DNA of 64,000 nucleotides, from NCBI GenBank assembly GCA_027486495.1, contig JAIXOZ010000146.1, positions 1-64,000 on the forward strand, read 5' to 3'. The stretch comes from Comamonadaceae bacterium (GTDB lineage: Bacteria > Pseudomonadota > Gammaproteobacteria > Burkholderiales > Burkholderiaceae_C). The number at the start of each line of letters is the position of its first letter. Position 1 is the stretch's first letter. Under the pieces are notes generated by a model that saw only the letters and a list, made by a program, of their open reading frames with translations, did not search any database and had not been told where the DNA came from. Positions 19,826 to 29,082 of this stretch are shown in pieces. The position numbers and the translations under genes were made by a program.

Positions 19826-20833
19826 ATGTCCTTTCAAACACCATCACCCCGCCGCCACTGGCTGAAAACCCTTTTGGCGACCAGCATCACGGCCAGCCTG
19901 GCCTTGGGCGCTGGCACCGCCGCCGCACAAGCGGCCTATCCCGCCAAACCCATTCGCCTGGTGGTGCCTTTTGCCCCCGGCGGCGTGACCGACACCAGCG
20001 GCCGCCTGATTGCCGAGCAGCTGTCCAAGCGCTTGGGCCAGCAGGTCATCGTGGACAACAAGCCCGGTGCCTCGGGCAACATCGGCACACAAATGGTGGC
20101 CACGGCCGCGCCCGATGGCTACACCTTGCTCTTGGGCTTTGACGGCACGATGGTGATCAACCCGCATGTGTTCGCCAAAGTGGGTTTCGACACCCTGAAT
20201 GACTTCGCACCGATCGGCAAGATTGGCGACGCGATTTTGATTTTGGTGTCGCATCCTGGTTTGCCCGCCAAGACACTGCAGCAAGTGATCGCCTTGTCCA
20301 AAACCCAGTCGGGTGGCCTGTCTTACGGCACCTCGGGCACGGGCGGCACGCCGCACATCGCGGGTGAATTGCTCAAGCAGCGCACCGGTGCCAACCTCAC
20401 GCACATCCCCTACAAAGGCGGCGGTCAGGCCATGATCGATGTGATGGGCGGCTCCATCCCGCTGGTCTACACCGCCGTGGCGGGCGCGATTTCGCACGTC
20501 AAGTCGGGCAAGTTGCATGCTGTGGCGGTGTCCAGCGCACAGCGTGCGCCTTCCATGCCCGATGTGCCGACTTTCATTGAAAGCGGCGTGGCCGATTTCG
20601 ACATCAACTCTTGGGTCGGCTTGCTGGCACCGGCCAAAACGCCCCGGGCGATTGTGGACAAGCTCAATACCGAGCTGAACGCCGTGCTGAACGACCCCGC
20701 AGTGCGCGAGCGCCTGAACACCTTGGGCATCACCGCCAGCCCCGGCGGCCCAGAGCGCTTTGGCCGCGACATGGCGCGTGACCTGTCGCGCTACGCGGCA
20801 GTGGTCAAAGCGGCCAACATCAAGGCGGAGTGA
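19826..20833 (+). CDS. Bug-family tripartite tricarboxylate transporter substrate-binding protein
   Basis: YPAKPIRLVVPFAPGGVTDTSGR; HIPYKGGGQAMIDVMGG. Confidence 0.9.
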   Translation: MSFQTPSPRRHWLKTLLATSITASLALGAGTAAAQAAYPAKPIRLVVPFAPGGVTDTSGRLIAEQLSKRLGQQVIVDNKPGASGNIGTQMVATAAPDGYTLLLGFDGTMVINPHVFAKVGFDTLNDFAPIGKIGDAILILVSHPGLPAKTLQQVIALSKTQSGGLSYGTSGTGGTPHIAGELLKQRTGANLTHIPYKGGGQAMIDVMGGSIPLVYTAVAGAISHVKSGKLHAVAVSSAQRAPSMPDVPTFIESGVADFDINSWVGLLAPAKTPRAIVDKLNTELNAVLNDPAVRERLNTLGITASPGGPERFGRDMARDLSRYAAVVKAANIKAE

Positions 20834-20834
20834 T

Positions 20835-21608
20835 TCAGCCCCGCAGCCCCTTGACCAGGGGCTGCGCCAGCCGCTCGCCTTCTTGCGCCCAGAAGGCCGG
20901 GTCGGCCTTGCGGATGCGTCCAATGGCGTTGCCCATGTGGGCGGCGGCGGCTTGCCGGGCCTGCAAAGGATCACCGGCCTGCACGGCCTGCAAAATGGCC
21001 TGGTGTTCACTGCGCACAGCGGCCGCAAAATCGCCGCGCCGGGCCTCGTTGGCCCGCGTCACCTGGGTGGCCCCGTGCAAAAACTGGCTCAGGTAACCCA
21101 GCGTCTGGATCAAAAATGGATTGCGCGTGGCCTCGGCAATCGCCCGGTGAAAGTTCACGTCTTCGACCACCCCATCGCCACCGGATTGCACCGCGTGGTC
21201 CAGCGCCTGGACCGCTTGCTCGATGGCCAAGAGGTCACTGGCGCTGCGCCGCTCGGCCGCCAACGCTGCCACCTCAGCCTCCAAAGCGCGGCGCACCTCC
21301 ACCATTTGGACCACGGCCTCTTGCGAGGCTGCGTGCCGCGCTTCGAAGTTCAGGGGCGCAAAAGGCTGCTGCGCACTCACAAACACCCCACTGCCCTGGC
21401 GCGAATCCACCAAGCCCAGCGATTTGAGGCGCGAGACCGCCTCGCGCACCACCGTGCGGCTCACGGCAAACTGCTCGACCAGTCGCGCCTCGGTGGGCAG
21501 TTTGTCGCCCGGTGCCAGTCGCCCTTGCTTGATCTCGGCGCTCAGTTGCTCCGCCACCTGGTCGGACAGGCGAGCGCCGCTGGAGACGGGGGTGAAGTGT
21601 TGGCTCAT
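20835..21608 (-). CDS. FadR/GntR-family transcriptional regulator
   Basis: LAPGDKLPTEARLVEQFAVSRTVVREAVSRLKSLGLV wHTH and FCD-like C-terminal domain. Confidence 0.9.
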   Translation of the reverse strand: MSQHFTPVSSGARLSDQVAEQLSAEIKQGRLAPGDKLPTEARLVEQFAVSRTVVREAVSRLKSLGLVDSRQGSGVFVSAQQPFAPLNFEARHAASQEAVVQMVEVRRALEAEVAALAAERRSASDLLAIEQAVQALDHAVQSGGDGVVEDVNFHRAIAEATRNPFLIQTLGYLSQFLHGATQVTRANEARRGDFAAAVRSEHQAILQAVQAGDPLQARQAAAAHMGNAIGRIRKADPAFWAQEGERLAQPLVKGLRG

Positions 21609-21612
21609 GGGG

Positions 21613-21623
21613 TTGTCATACAA
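21613..21623. promoter_or_regulatory. Putative GntR (FadR subfamily) autoregulatory operator TTGT-CAT-ACAA
   Basis: Palindrome 4 bp upstream of the predicted GntR start. Confidence 0.4.
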
Positions 21624-21971
21624 GAAACAAGCCAGAGCATAACGGGCTGTGCGGCGCGGTGCTGTCAAGCAGGTGTCGTTGTGGTTTGGGCCTACATGAA
21701 AACGATTCATGACTACAAGTTGGCCATCCACTTGATGACAACACCGCCGCTGTGCAAAGCGTTGATCGTCCTTGGTACAGGACCGGTGGGGCGGAAACCT
21801 TTCACAGAAGCCCGGCGACCATGTGAGTCCATTTGAGCAAATATCTTTGTCTTGCCTGCGCACGACTACGTAGTGTCCCTATTGACACGCTCTGGCTTGA
21901 ACAGAAAATGAAGTTCCGCTAAATTTAGCAATTTCAGCACTTCAGATCCACATTCAACCCCTGAGATTTAA

Positions 21972-22946
21972 ATGAATTTTCGATGCAAGAATCTTTTGCT
22001 GGCGGTCATGATGCCGATCGCTTGTGTGCCCATGTCAGCTTTTTCCCAAGACGCAACATGGCCCAATAAGCCGGTCAAAATCATTGTTCCGTTTGCCGCT
22101 GGCGGCAGTTCGGATGCCTTGGGTCGATTGGTGGCCAACGGCTTGGGTGACATCTTCAAACAGACATTCATCATTGAAAACAAAGGTGGTGCAGGTGGTG
22201 TGCTGGGATCTCAAATAGTCTCAAAGTCTGCACCAGACGGTTACACCTTGGTGGTGTCTGGCGTGGCCTCTCATGTCATTGCACCGCTTGAAAACCCGAA
22301 AGTCTTTGACCCTGTCAAAGACTTCACACACATTGCCATTTTGGGTGGCCCGCCGATCGCGTTGGCCGTCAATTCCAGCGTCAGTGCGACCGACGTCAAA
22401 AGCTTCATCAGCATGGCCAATGCCACACCCAAGGGCATCAGCTGGGGGTCACCCGGTCAAGGCACGCATGGCTATCTGATTGGTGAAGCCTTTGAAGTGT
22501 TGACAAAGACGCCCATGCAGCACATTGCCTACAAAGGTGCTGCGCCTGCGGTGGCGGACTTGGTGGCAGGACACATTCCCGCTTCTTTCACCACCTTGAG
22601 CACTGCAGCCACTCAGGTCAAGTCTGGCAAGGTCCGCTTGCTTGCCGCATCTTCCTCAAAGCGCTTGCCAGCTTTCCCCGATGTGCCGACATTTACAGAG
22701 TTGGGCTATCCCACACTCACGGGCGTGACTTGGTTCTCTTTGTCGGGTCCTCCTGGCATGTCCCCCGAATTGGTGGCTCGTCTGAACGCCGCTGTCCGAA
22801 AGGTCATGAGCTCTCCACAGGCGCAAGAGCAGCTGATCAAAACTTCAATGGAAACATTTGATTTTGATGTGCCTCGATTCAACCAATTCATTGCCTCAGA
22901 GATCAAGCAATGGGCACCCATGGTGAAACAAGTCAAAGCCGATTGA
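21972..22946 (+). CDS. Bug-family substrate-binding protein
   Basis: WPNKPVKIIVPFAAGGSSDALGR; HIAYKGAAPAVADLVAGH. Confidence 0.9.
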   Translation: MNFRCKNLLLAVMMPIACVPMSAFSQDATWPNKPVKIIVPFAAGGSSDALGRLVANGLGDIFKQTFIIENKGGAGGVLGSQIVSKSAPDGYTLVVSGVASHVIAPLENPKVFDPVKDFTHIAILGGPPIALAVNSSVSATDVKSFISMANATPKGISWGSPGQGTHGYLIGEAFEVLTKTPMQHIAYKGAAPAVADLVAGHIPASFTTLSTAATQVKSGKVRLLAASSSKRLPAFPDVPTFTELGYPTLTGVTWFSLSGPPGMSPELVARLNAAVRKVMSSPQAQEQLIKTSMETFDFDVPRFNQFIASEIKQWAPMVKQVKAD

Positions 22947-22965
22947 TGGGTTTTGACGCCTCAAC

Positions 22966-22995
22966 AAAAACGGCCCTCATGGGCCGTTTTTTTTG
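22966..22995 (+). terminator. Intrinsic terminator
   Basis: aaaaacggccc-tcat-gggccgttttttttg. Confidence 0.85.
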
Positions 22996-23011
22996 GGTGG
23001 CAAAGTCGGTT

Positions 23012-23329
23012 TCAGTTTTCGATTTCTACCGCGCCGTCATGCAGGCGTGCTTTGTAGGTCTTCAATGGGATCATGCAGGGTGGGGCGACAACTTCACCTG
23101 TCCGAATGTTGAATGAACCATTGTGGAAATCACACTCCACCACATCGCCGTCGATTTCACCTTCAGACAAAGATCCAGGCCCGTGCGTGCAAACGTCATC
23201 TGTGACGAAGAACTCGCCTTCAATGTTGAACACGGCCAAGGTCAGTCCTTCCTTCTCAATCTTGATGGCTTTGCCTGGCGCAACTTCAGATGATTTGCAG
23301 AGTGAGAGATATTTGCATGGGCCTGTCAT
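23012..23329 (-). CDS. Rieske-type [2Fe-2S] ferredoxin component of a ring-hydroxylating oxygenase
   Basis: CTHGPGSLSEGEIDGDVVECDFHNGSF (CxH...CxxH); 105 aa. Confidence 0.9.
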   Translation of the reverse strand: MTGPCKYLSLCKSSEVAPGKAIKIEKEGLTLAVFNIEGEFFVTDDVCTHGPGSLSEGEIDGDVVECDFHNGSFNIRTGEVVAPPCMIPLKTYKARLHDGAVEIEN

Positions 23330-23383
23330 AGTGAATCTCCGGTTGACAACATCAAGATGGCAATGATAACCTTGTTTCGAATG

Positions 23384-23400
23384 AAAGAAACGCGTTCCTT
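23384..23400. promoter_or_regulatory. Candidate IclR operator in the ferredoxin/oxygenase divergent promoter
   Basis: AAAGAAACGCGTTCCTT inside the imperfect palindrome ATGAAAGAAACGCGTTCCTTCAT (23381-23403); 13/17 identical to the palindrome upstream of iclR (29066-29082). Confidence 0.55.
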
Positions 23401-23471
23401 CATGATGAACATATCTCTCGGAGATGAACCCCGACAGAGTGCCGTTTTTATAAGAATCAGGAAATACCAGC

Positions 23472-24755
23472 ATGTTGAAAAAAGAACAAAACGACTTGGT
23501 CACGCAAACTGGCCCTGGCACGCCAATGGGTGACGTTTTTCGTCGCTATTGGTTGCCCGCTTTGCTGTCCGAGCAGTTGCCGACGCCAGATGGTGAGCCT
23601 GTGCGTTTGGAGTTGTTGTCCGAAAAAATGTTGGCTTTCCGAGACACCGAAGGTCGTCTGGGTTTGGTGGATGAATTTTGCGCACACAGGGGGGTATCGC
23701 TTTGGTTTGGCCGCAACGAAAAAGGCGGAATCCGTTGCCCTTACCACGGTTGGAAGTACGACATCACCGGCCAGTGTGTCGAGGTGCCCTCCGAGCCTCA
23801 CAGTGGCTATGCCGATCGCATCAAGCTCAAGTCCTATCCCATGGTTGAACGTGGTGGCGTGATTTGGGTCTACATGGGCCCACCTGAGCGTCAACCTGCC
23901 TTGCCCGAGTGGGAATTCGCCACCTTGCCTTTGTCCCACTCTTACATGTCCAAGCGATTGCAGGCCAGCAATTGGCTACAGGCTCTTGAAGGTGGCATTG
24001 ACTCCAGCCATGTGTCCTTTTTGCACAGTGCCTCACTCAGCCGTGACCCCTTGTTCAAGGGTGCGAAGGGTAACCAGTACAACCTCAATGATTTGAGTCC
24101 GGTGTTTGAAGTGGTGGAAGCCGATGGCGGTCTGCTGGTGGGCGCGCGCCGCAATGCCGAAGACGACCAGTACTACTGGCGCGTGACGCCATGGATCATG
24201 CCTTGCTTTACCATGGTGCCCCCACGCGGTGATCACCCTGTGCACGGTCATTTTTGGGTGCCCATCAACGACACCACCTGCTGGACATGGAGCTTTGACT
24301 ACCACCCAACACGGCCTTTGACCGATGCCGAACGTCAAGCCATGATCGGTGGCGCAGGCATCCACGTCTTGGTGGATAAAAACTATGTGCCCTTGCAGCG
24401 CGCAGACAACGACTACCTCATGGACCGCCAAGCTCAGCGAGAAGGCAGCTTGTACAGCGGTATCGAAGGCATTGGTATGCAAGACGCTTCCCTCCAGGAA
24501 AGCATGGGTGCCATTCAAGATCGAACCAAAGAAAATTTGGTGTCCACAGACAACGGGATCATCATGACCCGTCAACGTCTGATGAAGGCTGCCAAAGCCT
24601 TGGCCGCCGACCCGGAGTTCAAACTCCCTGGACTCGATCCTGAGCACCAAAAAATCCGCTCTGTGGCCATTTTGCTCAAGCGAGACTTGGTCTTCAAAGA
24701 GGCTGCCAAAGAAGCGTTCCGTGCCGAACCCGGCAAACCACACGCCACTGTTTGA
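23472..24755 (+). CDS. Rieske ring-hydroxylating oxygenase alpha subunit, phthalate 4,5-dioxygenase-like
   Basis: CAHRG...CPYHGWKYD Rieske centre; GGIDSSHVSFLH mononuclear-Fe ligands; MLKKEQNDLVTQTGPGTPMGDVFRRYW N-terminus. Confidence 0.92.
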   Translation: MLKKEQNDLVTQTGPGTPMGDVFRRYWLPALLSEQLPTPDGEPVRLELLSEKMLAFRDTEGRLGLVDEFCAHRGVSLWFGRNEKGGIRCPYHGWKYDITGQCVEVPSEPHSGYADRIKLKSYPMVERGGVIWVYMGPPERQPALPEWEFATLPLSHSYMSKRLQASNWLQALEGGIDSSHVSFLHSASLSRDPLFKGAKGNQYNLNDLSPVFEVVEADGGLLVGARRNAEDDQYYWRVTPWIMPCFTMVPPRGDHPVHGHFWVPINDTTCWTWSFDYHPTRPLTDAERQAMIGGAGIHVLVDKNYVPLQRADNDYLMDRQAQREGSLYSGIEGIGMQDASLQESMGAIQDRTKENLVSTDNGIIMTRQRLMKAAKALAADPEFKLPGLDPEHQKIRSVAILLKRDLVFKEAAKEAFRAEPGKPHATV

Positions 24756-24781
24756 ACTAGCATTTGAACGGGAGCACTTCA

Positions 24782-25891
24782 ATGGGTCTTGGTTTTAAAG
24801 CCGCTGTTGCGCTACAAGATAGCCGCATCGAAATTCGAAATTTAGAGACCCCCGAAGCCAAGCCCAATGCAGGTTTGCTCAAGGTAGCGATCACGGGTGT
24901 GTGTGGCAGTGACTGGATGTTTTTCCAGGACCTGCCCAAGATGAAAGGCCCCACCATTTTGGGTCACGAAACCGTGGGGCATGTCCAAGAGGTGGGTGCC
25001 ATTGCCGGTCCTAAGTGGGGCGTCAAAGAGGGTGATTTGGTCGCATTGGAGGAGTACCTGCCTTGTGGGCACTGTGCGTTTTGTCGCAGTGGCGATTTCC
25101 GCTTGTGCAACGCCACCGACTGGCGTTTGGGAGGTCCACGCTATGGTGCAACGGGTTTGAGTGTGGGCTCTGGTTTATGGGGCGGCTTTGCTCAATACCA
25201 AGAGCTGCACATGAATACGGTCTTTCACAAGGTGCCTCTAGGTGTCGAACCAAAATACGCTGCATTGGCTTTGCCCATGTCCAACGGCATCGAGTGGACC
25301 TATCTGCAAGGTGGTGCAGGAGCCGGTCAAACCGTACTGATCCAAGGCCCTGGTCAACAAGGCCTGTCTTGTGTCGTTGCTGCCCGTGAAGCGGGTGTGG
25401 CCAACATCATCGTGACCGGGTTGAACAACCCCACCGACCTCAAACGATTGGCTTTGGCCAAGCGTTTGGGCGCACACCATACCGTCGCGATTGGCGAGCA
25501 GGATTTGCTGGAAACCGTGGCGGACATCACGGGTGGACAAATGGCAGATTTGGTCATCGACTGCGCCTCTGGGGGGACCGCTTCTGTGGTCAGTGCGTTG
25601 CAGTTGGCACGCAAAAAAGGGACTGTCATTTTGGGTGGGATCAAGCGTCAAAAAGTGCCCATGTTTGACAGCGACATGATCATTGCCAAGTTCCTGACGG
25701 TCAAAGGCATGCGCGGTCACAGCTACGAGTCTGTCGAGTTGGCTTTGCAACTGATTGCGGGCAACCGTCATAACGTCAAAGAAATGAGCACCCACACGTT
25801 TGGCTTGGCCCAGACCGAATACGCTTTGCGCACCTTGGTGGGCGAAGGCGCACCCGATGCGATTCACATGACCATTGACCCTTGGCTATAA
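24782..25891 (+). CDS. Zinc-dependent alcohol dehydrogenase (MDR family)
   Basis: GVCGSDWMFF, GHETVGHVQEVG, CGHCAFCRSGDFRLC structural-Zn motif. Confidence 0.92.
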   Translation: MGLGFKAAVALQDSRIEIRNLETPEAKPNAGLLKVAITGVCGSDWMFFQDLPKMKGPTILGHETVGHVQEVGAIAGPKWGVKEGDLVALEEYLPCGHCAFCRSGDFRLCNATDWRLGGPRYGATGLSVGSGLWGGFAQYQELHMNTVFHKVPLGVEPKYAALALPMSNGIEWTYLQGGAGAGQTVLIQGPGQQGLSCVVAAREAGVANIIVTGLNNPTDLKRLALAKRLGAHHTVAIGEQDLLETVADITGGQMADLVIDCASGGTASVVSALQLARKKGTVILGGIKRQKVPMFDSDMIIAKFLTVKGMRGHSYESVELALQLIAGNRHNVKEMSTHTFGLAQTEYALRTLVGEGAPDAIHMTIDPWL

Positions 25892-25917
25892 GGGCTGGTT
25901 GGCCCGCAGCGGGTGTG

Positions 25918-25945
25918 AGCCAGGTTGTCTGACCTGGCTTTTTTT
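25918..25945 (+). terminator. Intrinsic terminator (convergent ADH / CobW)
   Basis: AGCCAGGT-tgtctg-ACCTGGCTTTTTTT. Confidence 0.85.
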
Positions 25946-25954
25946 CGGGTGATC

Positions 25955-26989
25955 TCAGGACTGCAACAATTGCTGCAGTCGGTGCTGCTGCTCAGCACTC
26001 AAGGGCAGCGCAACGATCAATGTCAGTCCTTTGGGCTCCCGTGTCTGGCTGGACAAGTGATCTTCGGTGATGCTGGGCAAGGGCTCAAACGGCGCCAGCT
26101 GTACCAAGCGCGGACCTTCGCTGGTTTCAATCCTCCCCTTCAAGCGCAACAAGCGATCACCAAGACACTGTTGCAATTCAGCGATGCGTGATGGCAAAGT
26201 GTCTGGCGTCAAGGCTTCGGGCATGGGCCAAAAATAAGCTTCTGCCGAGTGAGCGTGACCCTGCTCATGAACATGTTCATGTTCATGTTCATGTTCATGT
26301 TCATGTTCATGGTGTAACGCTTCGGGCGCAGCTTTGTCCAAAGCTTCCAGCATCTGATCGGCACTGAAATTGGCATGGGCAGATTTTGCGACTTGGGTGT
26401 GAGGTGGCTCATGGCCAGCCCAATGCTGGAGTTGGTGCTCAATTTTCAGGGTCAACGCACGCAGTGCATCAGCACTGACCGTATCGGTTTTCGTGATCAC
26501 CAGCAAGTCCGCACCTTTGATTTGTGCGCGTGCTTCTGCATGGTGCTCAAGAACTTGGTCAGCTGTGGCTGCACTCAAACAGGTGATCACGCCTGCCAGC
26601 CGATAACGTTCCTGAAGTAAATCGTTGTTCAGCAAAACCTGACTGACAGGCCCGGGTTCTGCTAAACCTGTGGTCTCGATGATCAAGTTTGGAAAGCGAG
26701 GAATGCGTCGCTCCAGACGCGCCCAAAACAAATCTTCAAGCGACTGTTCCAAGCCAGGCAAACCGGTACAGCAAACACAGGCATTGGCGATCAAGGCCGC
26801 AGAACTTTCGCTGGCACTGCTCAGCAGTTGATGGTCCAAACCCACTTCGCCCAACTCATTGATCACCAACGCAGCATCTTGTAACAGGGGAGAGCGCATC
26901 CAGGACTTCAGCAAGCTGGTTTTGCCACTGCCCAAATACCCTGTGAGCAAATAAACGGGGATCCTCCGGTCATTCTGCAGATCACTCAT
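25955..26989 (-). CDS. CobW/COG0523-family metal-chaperone GTPase with His-rich linker
   Basis: YLLTGYLGSGKTSLLK Walker A; NACVCCTGLPG (CxCC); HHEHEHEHEHEHEHVHEQGHAH. Confidence 0.92.
   Translation of the reverse strand: MSDLQNDRRIPVYLLTGYLGSGKTSLLKSWMRSPLLQDAALVINELGEVGLDHQLLSSASESSAALIANACVCCTGLPGLEQSLEDLFWARLERRIPRFPNLIIETTGLAEPGPVSQVLLNNDLLQERYRLAGVITCLSAATADQVLEHHAEARAQIKGADLLVITKTDTVSADALRALTLKIEHQLQHWAGHEPPHTQVAKSAHANFSADQMLEALDKAAPEALHHEHEHEHEHEHEHVHEQGHAHSAEAYFWPMPEALTPDTLPSRIAELQQCLGDRLLRLKGRIETSEGPRLVQLAPFEPLPSITEDHLSSQTREPKGLTLIVALPLSAEQQHRLQQLLQS
26272..26310. repeat. Hexanucleotide microsatellite (CATGTT)6CAT inside cobW
   Basis: Direct reading; encodes the (EH)n stretch on the minus strand. 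Confidence 0.95.
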
Positions 26990-27186
26990 AAAAAGCAGAT
27001 CCTGAAGTTCGCAGGTGTTTGACACATCAGGTGTTTGTGAAAAAGGCAATTTTTTGTATGGAAGGCATCACCCTTGGCTGTGGTCTTACCCGTATGGATG
27101 ACCTGCACAGATTGAATATTGGGCAGATGGAGGTCTTGTGAATTCATAGGAAAACGTATCTGACAGACAAAAGTGAATTCCAAAAA

Positions 27187-28209
27187 TCAATAAAACTGGT
27201 CAAAATGCACTTGGTCCATGGGCACCTTGCGGTCGACCAACACCTTGATCAAGGATTGCGCCATCAGGGGTGGGCCCGCAAAATAAATCTCCATTTCAGC
27301 CAATCGTTCTCCCCAAATGTCATTGACGGCATCGTGCGCAAACCCTTGCAATTGACCCGCTTGCACAGGTGCATCCGCTGTGGCACCGGAAATAACGGCT
27401 TGGTATTGGCCTCTTGCAGACCAAGCGTCCAGTGTTTCCAGCATGTCAAGCCCACAGACGTCCCGAGGGGTGCGCGCACCATAGACAAAATGCAGGCGTT
27501 GGTGAATCAATTTGGGGCTGTTCAATGCGCCGCGCGCGACAGACACCATGGGCGCCAAGCCCGAGCCGCCAGCAATGCACAAAATATCCCGGGGTGCATC
27601 TTCTCTGAGGTAGGCCATTCCATAAGGTCCATCGATCTCTACGCGCTCACCCAAAGGCAAGTTGAAGAGCGCTGAAGAGCCCACACCATCGGGTGTGCGG
27701 CGCACCTGAAAGTCGATGTAATTGGCGTTGCCGCCTTGGGTGCTCATGGAGTAGGCACGCGGTCCCTGAATGCCTGCCATCTGAAGCAATGCGTATTGCC
27801 CCGACGAAAAGTTCATGGGGTGGGCCAGTTCAAAATTGAACTCAGACAGGTCGTGGGTGATGGTGCGTGATCCTCTGAGCCAAGCCTCGGTTTTCAAGGG
27901 TGTGTGCACGGGTTTGTATTGGTCTGCAGTGCGCAGCTTGATTTGCAAATCGCAAAGGGCATGCGTCTGACAGCCTAACCATTTGTTTTTGAGTTTGTCC
28001 TTTTCGCTCAGACCCGGTGCATCAATCCAAGATGAGTTGACCTCACCTTCCAGCAATTCAAATTTGCAATTGCCACATGAGCCCACATTGCATTCGTAGG
28101 GAAAGGCCACGCCTTCACGCAAAGCGGCTCGCAAAATGGTGTCCCCGGGTTGGCAAGAGAACGACCGGTCACTGCCTGAAATATGGACGCGTGGAGAAGA
28201 ATTGGACAT
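27187..28209 (-). CDS. Ring-hydroxylating oxygenase reductase, N-terminal plant-type [2Fe-2S] plus FAD/NAD domains
   Basis: CNVGSCGNCKFELLEGEV...WLGCQTHA; PRAYSMS; CIAGGSGLAPMVS. Confidence 0.92.
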   Translation of the reverse strand: MSNSSPRVHISGSDRSFSCQPGDTILRAALREGVAFPYECNVGSCGNCKFELLEGEVNSSWIDAPGLSEKDKLKNKWLGCQTHALCDLQIKLRTADQYKPVHTPLKTEAWLRGSRTITHDLSEFNFELAHPMNFSSGQYALLQMAGIQGPRAYSMSTQGGNANYIDFQVRRTPDGVGSSALFNLPLGERVEIDGPYGMAYLREDAPRDILCIAGGSGLAPMVSVARGALNSPKLIHQRLHFVYGARTPRDVCGLDMLETLDAWSARGQYQAVISGATADAPVQAGQLQGFAHDAVNDIWGERLAEMEIYFAGPPLMAQSLIKVLVDRKVPMDQVHFDQFY

Positions 28210-28242
28210 AAGTTTGAGCGTTGGCCGTGGTGCAAAAAGCCC

Positions 28243-29019
28243 TCAAGGGCGATAACCCAATTGCGTGGAAATAGCGTTGGCGGTGTTGATCAGTTCGTTT
28301 GACAAGCTGCGTAATTTTTTGAGCGTCAGGCGCTGACTGGGGCCTCCTATGCCTATGGAGGCAACCACCTTGCCTGAAATGTCTCGGATCGGTGCACCGA
28401 TGCCGCGCATGCCCTGCTCAGATTCTTCATCGTCGATGGCAAAACCGTTTTGTCGAACGGCTTCAAGCATTTTTGAAAGTTTTACCGGATCTGTTTCTGT
28501 GGCGGGCGTTCGCGCAACCAAGGGTCCAGACAAAATTTTGTCAATCACGACCTCACCCGAAAACGCCACGATCGCCCTGCCTTCGCAGGTAAAGATGGCA
28601 GGCTTGATGGTGCCGATGTAACTTCGCATGCGAATCGCTTGACGGCTTTCAAGGTTGTAGAGGTAAATGATGTTGGTGTCAGTCATGACAGCCAACAGCA
28701 CAGTCTCTCCTGTTCGTTCTCGCAAAAGAGTCAGAAATGGCTGCGCCATGTTCGACACATCCAGTCGACGGCGTACCAAAGCGCCCATCACGAACAAGTT
28801 GATGCCGAGCCGGTATTTCCCTGATTCCGGACTTTGCTCCAGCAAGCCTTCGCTGGTCAGTGTCGTGACCAAGCGGTGAACTGTACTTTTGGCCAAATCA
28901 AGCCGCTTGGCGAGGCTGCTGATCCCTATTTCAGTCTCCACCTCTGAAAAGCACTTCAAAACACGCACAGCCGCCGTCACGGAAGACAGGCGGGGACTTT
29001 GAGAAGTTTTGGGTTCCAT
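28243..29019 (-). CDS. IclR-family transcriptional regulator
   Basis: SSLAKRLDLAKSTVHRLVTTLTSEGLLEQ HTH; C-terminal IclR effector domain. Confidence 0.93.
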   Translation of the reverse strand: MEPKTSQSPRLSSVTAAVRVLKCFSEVETEIGISSLAKRLDLAKSTVHRLVTTLTSEGLLEQSPESGKYRLGINLFVMGALVRRRLDVSNMAQPFLTLLRERTGETVLLAVMTDTNIIYLYNLESRQAIRMRSYIGTIKPAIFTCEGRAIVAFSGEVVIDKILSGPLVARTPATETDPVKLSKMLEAVRQNGFAIDDEESEQGMRGIGAPIRDISGKVVASIGIGGPSQRLTLKKLRSLSNELINTANAISTQLGYRP

Positions 29020-29065
29020 AAATCAAGAAAAAAGCTTTTACAACATCATACGCAGGTTCCATTCT

Positions 29066-29082
29066 AAAGAACATCGTTCTTT
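29066..29082. promoter_or_regulatory. Candidate IclR autoregulatory operator
   Basis: Perfect palindrome AAAGAAC-ATC-GTTCTTT 47 bp upstream of the iclR start. Confidence 0.6.
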
